Positions 35,671-43,371 of a stretch of DNA of 64,000 bases are shown piece by piece (positions within the stretch are counted from its first letter, which is position 1; each line of letters opens with the position of its first letter). The translations under genes were made by a program, and so were the position numbers. This DNA is from an uncultured Coriobacteriaceae bacterium. Lineage in GTDB: Bacteria > Actinomycetota > Coriobacteriia > Coriobacteriales > Atopobiaceae. The stretch spans positions 1 to 64,000 of the forward strand of contig CACZCK010000002.1 in NCBI GenBank assembly GCA_902779675.1, read 5' to 3'. The notes beneath the pieces are model-generated. The model did no database searches and was not told the DNA's origin. It saw nothing but the letters and a program-made list of their open reading frames with translations.

Positions 35671-36975
35671 TCAGAGGTGGCGGTCAAGCGCGCGGTCCAC
35701 TTTTGGCTGGCGCCGCGGACGGGGGCTCTTGGTCATCTTCCCGCGGCACATCACATACCGCAGGCTGCGCAGACACGTGAGGTCCTCAAGCGGGTTGCCC
35801 TCGCACACGATGAGGTCAGCCGCCTTGCCTGCCTCGAGACTGCCCGTCTCGCCTTCAAGCCCCAGGATTCGCGCATTGACGAGTGTGGCCGTATGCAGGG
35901 CAAACGCCGGCGTCACGTCGCAGTACTTGGCAAAGTAGTAGACCTCGCGCCACATGTCGTAGTGCGTGATGAAGGGACAACCGCTGTCGGTTCCCAAGCC
36001 AACCGGGATGCCCGCCGCCAGGCAAGCCTTGGCGCACGCGATGATGCCGTCCATGACCACCTTGCCGTTGGCCTTGGCGATCTCGGGCGCATGGCTCTCG
36101 CTCGTGGGCATCACCGCGTAAGGCAGCGCAGGGCTGATGGTGCACACGTCCGCCGCTCCTCGCTCGCGGAAGAGCTCGAGGATGTGCTCGTCAGGCGTAG
36201 CGCCGTGTTCGATGGTATCCACGCCATTCTCCAGTGCCACGCGCACACCCTCGGGACTCTCGACATGGGCACAGACCTTGAAGCCCAGCTCATGAGCTTG
36301 GTCGCAGGCAGCACGCACCACCTCGGGCGGCATACGCAGCACACCCGGCTCGCCCTCCTCGCTGGCATCCATCACGCCACCGGTGATCATGAGCTTGATC
36401 CAGTCGGGATTGGTCGCGGCAATCTGGCGCACATGCTCGGCCGCCTCCTCGGGCGAGGCGGCTTCGGTGGCAAGCGAGCCGGCAAAGTGGCCACCGGGCA
36501 CGCTTACGCCTGTGTTGCACACCAGCATGCGCGGACCCACCGCCTTGCCCGCATCGACCTGGTCGCGAATCTGGCCGTCGTGGTCCATCACGCCGCCCAC
36601 CGTGCGCAGCGTGGTCACGCCTGAGAGCAGCTGGTTCTTGGCCGAGCCCTTCTCCATGGCCATAAAGTACGCCAACACGGGCGGCACCTTGGAGAGGGTG
36701 TCAAAGAGGCGCTTGTAGTCGACGGGCTTGGCGTTGGCCTTGGGTGGCTTGCCCGTGGCCGGCAGATGCGCGTGCAGGTTGACGAGTCCGGGCATCACGT
36801 AGGCGCCACCAAGGTCGATGACCTCATGCCCCACGAGGTCTGCTGTAGAGAGCTCGCCAACCGCAGCTATACGGTCGCCATCCACAATGACGGCCCAGCC
36901 GTCGTGCACGGCCATCTGACCGCCCTCGTCCAGTGTACCGTCCAGCACATGCCCGTTGACCAGCGCGTATCCCAT
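35671..36975 (-). CDS. Metal-dependent amidohydrolase
   Basis: The 434-residue enzyme belongs to the amidohydrolase superfamily, imidazolonepropionase/prolidase-like branch. Metal and catalytic residues appear as NLHAHLP, the following KLMITGG region, CAHVES, DTIEHG and GLGTDSG, with a late ARILGLEGETGSLEAGKAADLIV segment that is a superfamily signature. No signal peptide is present. AAGGAGG precedes the ATG at 36975. It faces the nucleotidase gene in the same direction but the intervening AT-rich gap suggests separate transcripts. Substrate uncertain: hydantoin, dipeptide or lactam bonds are all possible. Confidence 0.83.
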   Translation of the reverse strand: MGYALVNGHVLDGTLDEGGQMAVHDGWAVIVDGDRIAAVGELSTADLVGHEVIDLGGAYVMPGLVNLHAHLPATGKPPKANAKPVDYKRLFDTLSKVPPVLAYFMAMEKGSAKNQLLSGVTTLRTVGGVMDHDGQIRDQVDAGKAVGPRMLVCNTGVSVPGGHFAGSLATEAASPEEAAEHVRQIAATNPDWIKLMITGGVMDASEEGEPGVLRMPPEVVRAACDQAHELGFKVCAHVESPEGVRVALENGVDTIEHGATPDEHILELFRERGAADVCTISPALPYAVMPTSESHAPEIAKANGKVVMDGIIACAKACLAAGIPVGLGTDSGCPFITHYDMWREVYYFAKYCDVTPAFALHTATLVNARILGLEGETGSLEAGKAADLIVCEGNPLEDLTCLRSLRYVMCRGKMTKSPRPRRQPKVDRALDRHL

Positions 36976-37104
36976 GGGAGCCTCCTTGTCGCACGCGTTT
37001 CTCCTCATCATAGCGTTGTGACTGGCGGCGCTGTAATCATGCACTGGTACGCGGTTTTGCACCAGACGTGCGCTGCCGCATCGAGACGCAAACCCGCTGC
37101 CAGC

Positions 37105-37635
37105 TTACGCGATGTAGACGATCGAGGTGCGCTGGAAGGCCGTCGCAATGCGCAGACATGCGGAGTAGATGAGGCCTGCCCCATAGATGTAGACGACCGT
37201 TGCCGTCGAGCGCAAGAAGATGACGCAGGACATCGCCACCAGCACGTTGGCAACACCTTCGGCGAGCGTCAGCTTCCAAGGAGCCTCGAGGCTGCGCTGC
37301 TCGCGCGCCCGCATGATCGACACCACGCCAGAAAGCAAGTGGCAGCCCAGCAGATACATCATGATGAGCGACTGCGGTGTCTTTGTCAGACTACCCGCAA
37401 AGACCCCCATGTCAAACAGCAGGACGCCCGTATAGAGAACCGATTTCCCACCCACCATATGGCGCGCCATCGTGAGGTAGTAGACGATTCTCTCCAGACC
37501 GCTCACCGTAAGCGAGAGGCTCATGAATATCATGACCAGCGTGTAGCCAAACTCGGGCCTCGTCACCATGGCAATGGCGCATGCGATGCCAATCAGGCCG
37601 ATGAGCACCTCCCTGATGCGCTGCGCTTTACTCAT
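37105..37635 (-). CDS. Multispanning membrane protein, HdeD/DUF308-like
   Basis: The 176-residue protein has five to six hydrophobic helices with short loops, in the pattern of HdeD/DUF308 proteins (repeated two-helix units separated by Arg-containing turns). The start ATG overlaps the stop of the upstream DUF6765 gene (ATGAGTAA arrangement) and uses GAGGAGG inside that gene, which implies coupled translation. Function unknown. Confidence 0.6.
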   Translation of the reverse strand: MSKAQRIREVLIGLIGIACAIAMVTRPEFGYTLVMIFMSLSLTVSGLERIVYYLTMARHMVGGKSVLYTGVLLFDMGVFAGSLTKTPQSLIMMYLLGCHLLSGVVSIMRAREQRSLEAPWKLTLAEGVANVLVAMSCVIFLRSTATVVYIYGAGLIYSACLRIATAFQRTSIVYIA

Positions 37636-38794
37636 GGAACACCTCCTCGCCCACGCGCTGCACCAGACGAATGTAGTCCCTGATGCCGCCGAAGCCCGTC
37701 TCCTCATAGTCGAGCGAGATGCCTGCCAAGAGGCTTCCCGTCTGGAAGATGCGGTTGGTGATCATGCTCTTTTGGGCAAGAGCCGCGACAAAGAACCTGC
37801 CCAAAAAGGTCTCGTCCTTTGCCCGTCCTTGGGCCTGCGTATACTCCTGCGAGTATTCCTGCAGGTCAAACGGGTCGAGCACAACACCTACCATACGCTC
37901 GCCCAACGCACGCCAGTCGGCGCAAGAATCAAGCTGCCGCTTGGCAAGGATGACGCGAATGTCACGCTCCCACGCACCCACTGCATCAACGTCGTAGCAC
38001 CCCACCGCAAACGGCTCGCCCGTGCGCAGGCAGCGCATTGCATAGACCATTTGGCAAAAGGCATGCCAATAGTCCGAGGGGTTGTCTTTGAGGACCTCCT
38101 CGTAGCCTGCCCAGGCGGGTAGATAGCGATAGCGAGCAAAGCTGTAGTCGGGCAGATGCCCGGCACGGCCATGCCCCAAGTTCATAATCGAGTCCTCGTC
38201 CTGCTGGTAGACGCTGTTGGCATAGAGCCCGCGCTCCAAGTCGTCCGCCGCCGAGGGATTGTGGCGGAAGGTCACGGCACGCTCGCGCGCCGTCTCGCCC
38301 TCGCCGAGCACCTCCCGGAAGGAGCGGCTGACGTTGTTGATCACCAGCGAGGGCGTTCCAGCAAAGTGCTGGTGTGCCCAGGTATCGGCCAGCACGTGCA
38401 TCGCAAGGCCCGTGGCCTGCACGCCATGACCACGCGCAAGCTCCACCGTATCTGCGAGGAGCTCCCCGTTGGGGCCGCAAATGAGCTGGTACTTGTGCTG
38501 GTACCGCTTGCCTCCCCTGCCGGGGTCGGCGCCGAGGTCACGGGGCAGGAAGTGGAACGACGACCATATGCGTGTGATGTTCTGCAGGCCCACGATGTCG
38601 GTGCGCGCGTCCATGAGCTCGAGCTGCAGCTGCGTTGTTGCCGCCGCACGCGGCGCACCGAGCACCTTGAGGAAGGTCTTTGAGCAGAGGTCCACGAGCT
38701 GCGCGCAGTAACTGATCTCGCGGCTCTCCCGTGGCGAATGGCCTGCAAGATGGGCGGCGCAATAGGTCGCGTAGTAGTGGAAGTCCTCCTGCAT
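37628..38794 (-). CDS. DUF6765 family protein
   Basis: The 388-residue soluble protein resembles the DUF6765 family. The N-terminal motif MQEDFHYYATYCAAHLAG and the later GLAMHVLADTWAHQHFAG are characteristic; the many His and Asp residues (DFHYY, HVLADTWAHQHF) recall a phospholipase C/S1-P1-like metal-binding helical fold, but catalysis is unproven. It is the middle of a three-gene same-strand cluster with membrane proteins on both sides and 6-base or overlapping junctions. Confidence 0.7.
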   Translation of the reverse strand: MQEDFHYYATYCAAHLAGHSPRESREISYCAQLVDLCSKTFLKVLGAPRAAATTQLQLELMDARTDIVGLQNITRIWSSFHFLPRDLGADPGRGGKRYQHKYQLICGPNGELLADTVELARGHGVQATGLAMHVLADTWAHQHFAGTPSLVINNVSRSFREVLGEGETARERAVTFRHNPSAADDLERGLYANSVYQQDEDSIMNLGHGRAGHLPDYSFARYRYLPAWAGYEEVLKDNPSDYWHAFCQMVYAMRCLRTGEPFAVGCYDVDAVGAWERDIRVILAKRQLDSCADWRALGERMVGVVLDPFDLQEYSQEYTQAQGRAKDETFLGRFFVAALAQKSMITNRIFQTGSLLAGISLDYEETGFGGIRDYIRLVQRVGEEVFHE

Positions 38795-38800
38795 GGCATC

Positions 38801-39316
38801 TCACCGCCCTTGCCGCTGGCGTCTCGTGAGCCGCTTGACCACGACGGCAGAGCGGATGAGGTCAACGTATGCGAGAAGCGACGTGAGTTCGATGAGTCCC
38901 GCGGCAAGGAAGCCCAGAGCATTGTCCGTGCTTCCCGCAGCAAGGAGGCCCATGACGACGAGCGTTGCGCTCATTGCTGCCATGACCCCCGCAATGATCA
39001 CGTACGCCCAGCTCTTCCGCTTGCCACGCGCCTCGGCATGGGCACACAGGCCCACATAGAAGCGCAGCACGCCCGCAAGCAGAACAAAGAGCAGGACGGC
39101 TGAGAGAGCGATGACCAGAAAGGTCCTGTGGCTATCTCTCAGGGCTCTGAGGGTAGATTCCACCTCCGCGGAGAGTTGTCCACCATTGACGCGAAGGCTC
39201 GAGCCATAGACGGACGCTAGGAACGCTTTGGCCATATCCCATAGGCCAAAGACGATAATGGCAAGCCCGCTGGTGGAAAGCATGTCGCGATACCGCCGAA
39301 GCCTCGGCTCGTCCAT
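38801..39316 (-). CDS. Four-helix membrane protein of unknown function
   Basis: The 171-residue protein has about four membrane helices (around residues 15-35, 65-88, 103-125, 132-155) and a basic C-terminus (KRLTRRQRQGR). It was not recognised as any named family. The ATG at 39316 is preferred because GGAGGG lies just upstream; a GTG at 39337 is an alternative. It ends 6 bases before the DUF6765 gene start, so the three genes to 37105 form a tight operon. Confidence 0.55.
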   Translation of the reverse strand: MDEPRLRRYRDMLSTSGLAIIVFGLWDMAKAFLASVYGSSLRVNGGQLSAEVESTLRALRDSHRTFLVIALSAVLLFVLLAGVLRFYVGLCAHAEARGKRKSWAYVIIAGVMAAMSATLVVMGLLAAGSTDNALGFLAAGLIELTSLLAYVDLIRSAVVVKRLTRRQRQGR

Positions 39317-39446
39317 CAGGCCCTCCACCCGAGCCACCCTCCCCTCTTGGCATGCATCCGTAAAACTCCCTTGGTCGCCCTAGTGTATGCCCAACGGAAC
39401 CCTTGAGACAACTCCGAAGCGAAGCATACGAGGGGCGGTGGATGCG

Positions 39447-40100
39447 TTACCAGGCGATGCGCCCGATCGCTCGCTGGGCAAGATCTTGCAGCTCGTCGGG
39501 GGCAATCGCGTAGGCCTCCAGCCCCTCTGCGGGCTCTGGCACGCCAAACATCCTGCCAAACGTCTGCACGCTCGGCAGCGTCACGGCCGCCACGTCGGGC
39601 GTACGGCCCTTGAGGAGGTACACGTAGATAAGCTCGTACAGGCCGCCCGTGGCCATGACAATCTCGTCGGGCTCGTCGATGTCATGCAGTTCGGGGCGAT
39701 CGGGCAGGGTATGTTCGACGGTCCAGCGGAAGCCCTCGACAATGGTCTGCTGCGTCAGCTCGCGGCTCGAAAGCACATCGAGCATCAACCGTCCGATGCC
39801 CTCGCAGGCAAAGTAGGCAGCAATGCTGGCCTGGCCACGCAGGTACAGGCGCTCGAGAGATCCCAGCCGCTGAGGGTACGCCTCGTCGCAGACCTCCGTC
39901 GCCGCTCGGCGGATCTCGGCCACGCACCACCCCACCAGCAGCTCCTTCTTGGGGACGTAGCGCTGCACAAGCGACCGCGAGACACCGGAGGCCTCGGCAA
40001 GGTCGGTGTACGAGGTGGCCGCAAAGCCCCGGTCAAAGAAGAGGCGCCACGCGGCGGAGCGGATGGCTTGCTCGGTCTGTTGGTTGCGTGCCTTGGGCAT
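39447..40100 (-). CDS. TetR-family transcriptional regulator
   Basis: The 217-residue protein has an N-terminal TetR helix-turn-helix (about 10-55; TSYTDLAEASGVSRSLVQRYVPKKELL) and a helical ligand domain. The start codon sits exactly where an unrelated gene fragment on the other strand begins, and no ribosome site can be seen upstream. Its original promoter may have been lost, or it may be translated without a leader. Regulated genes are unknown; the nearest same-strand genes are the DUF6765 cluster. Confidence 0.82.
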   Translation of the reverse strand: MPKARNQQTEQAIRSAAWRLFFDRGFAATSYTDLAEASGVSRSLVQRYVPKKELLVGWCVAEIRRAATEVCDEAYPQRLGSLERLYLRGQASIAAYFACEGIGRLMLDVLSSRELTQQTIVEGFRWTVEHTLPDRPELHDIDEPDEIVMATGGLYELIYVYLLKGRTPDVAAVTLPSVQTFGRMFGVPEPAEGLEAYAIAPDELQDLAQRAIGRIAW

Positions 40101-40243
40101 CCGACCAGGGCAGCTACTACCAGAGCGAGCTCAGGGGCAACCTGGACGCTGGCGTCAACTCGGGCAGCAGCGTGACCTCGCTCATCCGCTCCATCGACAG
40201 CTGCGCCGACATCGTGGCCGACCTCGCGCGAGACTACGAGTAG
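40100..40243 (+). pseudogene. Fragment: 3' end of an unidentified gene
   Basis: An open frame without a start runs from the TetR start codon to TAG at 40241-40243 and encodes about 47 residues (ending SLIRSIDSCADIVADLARDYE). It has normal high-GC codon use and is followed immediately by a strong terminator, so it looks like the genuine 3' end of a gene whose body has been deleted or replaced. The helical, Asp-rich tail vaguely resembles PhoU-type ends, but identity is not established. Confidence 0.5.
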
Positions 40244-40264
40244 GCCAACGCGAAGACAACCAGA

Positions 40265-40321
40265 CGCACCTAAGGCTTGGGGCGGGAAGAGGTGCTCTTC
40301 TCGCCCCAAGCCTTAGGTGCG
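40265..40321 (+). terminator. Very long terminator hairpin
   Basis: CGCACCTAAGGCTTGGGGCG starting at 40265 opens a stem of about 27 bp that pairs with the region ending at 40321, with a single G-T pair and loop GTG. It follows the orphan gene fragment and precedes the VYGPP gene. Confidence 0.75.
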
Positions 40322-40456
40322 ATTCGAACGTCCGCGGCAAGAGGAAGGTGCCTCCCTCACCACACGGGTTCTTGCCTGCCCACACTTGTCGCAAAGGCGT
40401 ACGGGCCCATGCGCCAGTGCGGTATCATTAAAGTAGGAACCGGGTTGGGGGACACC

Positions 40457-40957
40457 ATGAAGAAGCTCAAGCACAGACGGTCTTCGGCAGCAGGCATCCT
40501 CTACGACATGGCTGCCGCCAACCGGTTCGATGCCGGCTCAAACACGCCAACCACCGTGTGCGGGCCACCACCAGATTTCAATCCAAGAAATAACGAGTTG
40601 GGCAACGTCTATGGACCGCCCTCCGAGAACAATTTGACGCGCAGAGCGTTTACGGCGGCAGGCATCCTTGCCGCCATGGGTGCTGCTGCGGCGTTTGTCT
40701 CGAGCTGCAACAGACCGGTCTGCGTGTATGGTCCACCGCCTGACTACGACCCCGACGAGAACGAGCTCGAGACGGTCTATGGCCCACCCGAAGACTACGA
40801 GCCGGACGACTCCGAGGAAAGTGGTAGCACCTCAAGCGAAAGCACGACCTTCGATCCCGCGGAGAACGAGCTCGTCGACGTCTACGGTCCACCCGAAGAC
40901 GTCGACCCAGACGACAACATGCTCATCAACGACTATGGGCAATCCGAAGACGACTGA
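40457..40957 (+). CDS. VYGPP-repeat protein, candidate radical SAM substrate
   Basis: The 166-residue protein contains repeated motifs of the form VxGPPxDxxPxxNEL: VCGPP (34-38) and VYGPP at 51-55, 90-94, 107-111 and 142-146, with a degenerate DYGQ at 159-162. It is also an internal duplication: residues 7-55 and 62-111 each read RRxx(A)AAGILxxM, a small-residue stretch, then two GPP motifs. The second unit has a twin-arginine-like start (TRRAFTAAG) and lipobox-like FVSSC (C84) in mid-protein. The acidic C-terminus is otherwise disordered. Its TGA overlaps the ATG of the radical SAM gene. I infer a ribosomally made, post-translationally modified precursor with several core units; no characterised family was recognised. 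Confidence 0.8.
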   Translation: MKKLKHRRSSAAGILYDMAAANRFDAGSNTPTTVCGPPPDFNPRNNELGNVYGPPSENNLTRRAFTAAGILAAMGAAAAFVSSCNRPVCVYGPPPDYDPDENELETVYGPPEDYEPDDSEESGSTSSESTTFDPAENELVDVYGPPEDVDPDDNMLINDYGQSEDD

Positions 40958-42030
40958 TGCGCATCCAAGACGTCAAGGCCAGCCACCTCAACCAGCTGGC
41001 CGACTATACCCGAACGCTCTACCGTGCCCCCGAGCTGCGCAAGCTCTTCTTCGAGCTCACCCTGCAGTGCAACGAACGCTGCTTCCACTGCGGCAGCTCG
41101 TGCACGGCGGCACGCGGCGACGAGCTCTCGCGCGAGGAGTGGCTCTCCCTCATCGACCAGGTGAAGGCCGACTTTGGCACTAGGCGCATCCAGCTTTGCA
41201 TCACCGGAGGAGAGCCGCTGCTCAACCGCGACTTCTTTGACATCATGGGCCACGCGCACGCGCAGGGATTCCGTTGGGGCATGACGAGCAACGCCACGCT
41301 CATCACGCCCGAGGTGGCATGTCGGCTGGCCGAGGTGGGGATGGGCACCATCTCGGTCTCAATCGACGGCCTGCGCGAGACCCACGACCGCCTGCGCGGG
41401 CTGGCCGGTGGCTACGACCGCGCTATGGCGGGCATCCAGAACCTGTTGGACGTGGGCGCCTTTCACGCGGTGCAGGTGACCACGGTGGTCAACCACGTCA
41501 ACATCGAAGAGCTCGACGAGCTCTTTGCCATCATGGATGGCATCGACATCGACTCGTGGCGCGTCATCAACCTCGAGCCCATCGGACGTGCCCTGCTGCA
41601 TCCCGACCTCATGCTCACGCACGACGACTACGTACGGCTCTTCGACTTCATCCGCGAGAAGCGCGCCGCGGGCTATCCGCTGGAGTACGGTTGCAGCCAC
41701 TACCTGGGCCTCGAGTACGAGGCCGAAGTGCGTGAGTGGTACTGGCTCTGCAACGCGGGCGTCTACACCGCATCGGTCATGGCAAATGGCGACATCGGCG
41801 CCTGCCTAGACATCGAGCGGCGGCCCGAGACCATCCAGGGCAACGTCCGAACGGAGCGCTTGCGTGACGTGTGGGAGGGTCGCTTCGAGCTCTTTAGGCG
41901 TGACCTCTCGGACTCGTGCTCCGAATGCCGCAGCTGCGAGCACGTGCGCTTCTGTCGCGGCGATGCCCACCATAGCTGGGACTACGACCACAACTGCCCC
42001 ATGGTCTGCCTCAAGGGCACGCTGTTCTAA
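40957..42030 (+). CDS. Radical SAM/SPASM maturase
   Basis: The 357-residue enzyme has the radical SAM motif C38-x3-C42-x2-C45 (LQCNERCFHC) and the SAM-binding TGGEP at 83-87. The C-terminal SPASM region carries C265, C283, C321, C324, C327, C333, C347 and C351, enough for two auxiliary iron-sulfur clusters as in peptide-modifying members. SPASM enzymes make Cys- or carbon-based crosslinks, epimers or decarboxylations in peptides, or act in sulfatase maturation. Its start overlaps the stop of the VYGPP gene in TGATG, the tightest possible coupling, which points to that protein as substrate. No protease or exporter is in the same unit; the ABC exporter pair at 43372 is nearby and could serve. 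Confidence 0.88.
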   Translation: MRIQDVKASHLNQLADYTRTLYRAPELRKLFFELTLQCNERCFHCGSSCTAARGDELSREEWLSLIDQVKADFGTRRIQLCITGGEPLLNRDFFDIMGHAHAQGFRWGMTSNATLITPEVACRLAEVGMGTISVSIDGLRETHDRLRGLAGGYDRAMAGIQNLLDVGAFHAVQVTTVVNHVNIEELDELFAIMDGIDIDSWRVINLEPIGRALLHPDLMLTHDDYVRLFDFIREKRAAGYPLEYGCSHYLGLEYEAEVREWYWLCNAGVYTASVMANGDIGACLDIERRPETIQGNVRTERLRDVWEGRFELFRRDLSDSCSECRSCEHVRFCRGDAHHSWDYDHNCPMVCLKGTLF

Positions 42031-42057
42031 CGGTACCCGCTTCGCGCACGGAAGGCG

Positions 42058-42960
42058 CTACGCGTCGTGCGCGGCCATCCAATCGGCCACCAGCTCGCAG
42101 TAGCGGTCATGCGCGTCCACGTAGCACATGTGGCGGCAGCCTTCCATCAGCTCCCAGCGAGCATGGGGCAGGCGGTCGTACATGGTCTTGGCGATGAGTG
42201 GCGTACAGAGGTCGTCGGTGCCGCTTATGACGAGCGCAGGAGCCTCGATCTCGCCCAGACGGTCGGTGTAGCTCCACTGTGACAGCGTGCCCGTCGGCGT
42301 CAGCTCGTTGGGACCCCAAGCGGTGACATACGCCTCGTGGCCCGAGCGCTTGGGACGCCTCAGGCACTCGGGCGCGTCCTCGCCAAACGCCAGGTCGGCG
42401 CAGTGCAGCTGCATGAAGTGATTCACCGCCTGCTCGTAGGCCTCGCCCGCAAAGACGCCAGTCCGCTCGGCAGCGGCCAGAGCCTCCCACTCCTCCGCTG
42501 GCAACTGGCGCGCCATGCGATGCTGCTCACGCCCCCACAGCTGCGAGTCTGGCAGCGTGGACGAGAGCACAACCGAGCAGATGCCCGCGGGTGCGCATTC
42601 GATCAGGTAGGTGATGGCCAGCATGCCACCCCACGATTGCCCAAGCAGGTGCACCCGGCCCAGGCCCAGCGCCTCGCGCAGGTTCTCGAGCTCGCTCACC
42701 CACGTCTGTGCCGTCCAGAGATCCGGCCGCCCCTCCACGTACGAGTTGCCGCAGCCCAGCTGATCGTAGCTCACCACGGCACGACCCGTCTGCTGCGCAA
42801 GGCAGTCGAGCACCTCGAAGTAGTTGTGCGTGGAACCGGGGCCTCCATGCAGCAGGAGCAGCGGCGGCTTGCCTGAGTGCACGTCTCCCACCACGCGCCA
42901 ATAGGTCTCAAACTCTCCAAAGGTCACGTAGCCCTCGCTCACTGCAGCGCCACAGCTCAT
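42058..42960 (-). CDS. Proline iminopeptidase-like alpha/beta hydrolase
   Basis: The 300-residue serine peptidase belongs to family S33. LLLLHGGPGSTH (about 34-45) is the family oxyanion signature, S109 in GQSWGG is the nucleophile, D in SGTDDLC and H in GCRHMC complete the triad. It removes N-terminal proline or other residues from peptides in the cytosol. GGGGGAG precedes the ATG. It converges on the radical SAM gene with only 27 bases between stop codons; a role with proline-rich VYGPP peptides is possible but only suggested by position. Confidence 0.88.
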   Translation of the reverse strand: MSCGAAVSEGYVTFGEFETYWRVVGDVHSGKPPLLLLHGGPGSTHNYFEVLDCLAQQTGRAVVSYDQLGCGNSYVEGRPDLWTAQTWVSELENLREALGLGRVHLLGQSWGGMLAITYLIECAPAGICSVVLSSTLPDSQLWGREQHRMARQLPAEEWEALAAAERTGVFAGEAYEQAVNHFMQLHCADLAFGEDAPECLRRPKRSGHEAYVTAWGPNELTPTGTLSQWSYTDRLGEIEAPALVISGTDDLCTPLIAKTMYDRLPHARWELMEGCRHMCYVDAHDRYCELVADWMAAHDA

Positions 42961-42969
42961 GACTCCCCC

Positions 42970-43239
42970 TTAAACCCGCGCATCGAGACGCAGATTGCGC
43001 AGATAGATGAGGTCATTTGCAATGAGCGCCACCAGATTGAAGAGGTACACGCCCAAGACCCAGGTGATGTTGTGCCCCACGAACTTGGACGCAATGCCCG
43101 CCACATAGCCAAAGGTGATGAGCGCCAGAAACGCGGGCGAAGTGCCCCGCGCTGTGCGTGCCTTCCAGGCGTTGAGTGCATTGATGGGCCACGACAGACC
43201 AAAGCTCAGCAGCATGAGCGCCTCGAGTACCTGTGCCAT
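42970..43239 (-). CDS. Small PQ-loop/SemiSWEET-like membrane protein
   Basis: The 89-residue protein has three membrane helices, and SFGLSWPINALNAWKARTARGTS (about 12-34) resembles the PQ-loop repeat of bacterial SemiSWEET sugar transporters, which work as dimers of such three-helix units. GGGAGGAT precedes the ATG at 43239. It lies 9 bases upstream of the iminopeptidase gene on the same strand and is probably co-transcribed. Sugar transport is inferred only. Confidence 0.65.
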   Translation of the reverse strand: MAQVLEALMLLSFGLSWPINALNAWKARTARGTSPAFLALITFGYVAGIASKFVGHNITWVLGVYLFNLVALIANDLIYLRNLRLDARV

Positions 43240-43371
43240 GGATCCTCCCAGAAGTGACTTCACAACCTCACGAGTGTAACGCAGCGACGTGACGGGACAA
43301 GTGAACGCTCCCGGCCACCCCATTTGATACAGTGGTGAATGCTCCCGTCGCCCCGACCAAAAGGACCGCAT

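Noticed and set aside
40310..40345. Possible tRNA T-arm (GATTCGAAC near a hairpin)
   Set aside because: The sequence following the terminator resembles a T-loop, but no acceptor stem, anticodon arm or CCA could be matched on either strand.
43339..43371. ATG start for the first heterodimeric ABC subunit
   Set aside because: The GTG at 43372 has AAAGGA at good spacing and begins at the normal family N-terminus, whereas the ATG lies close to a probable -10 sequence and has no site.
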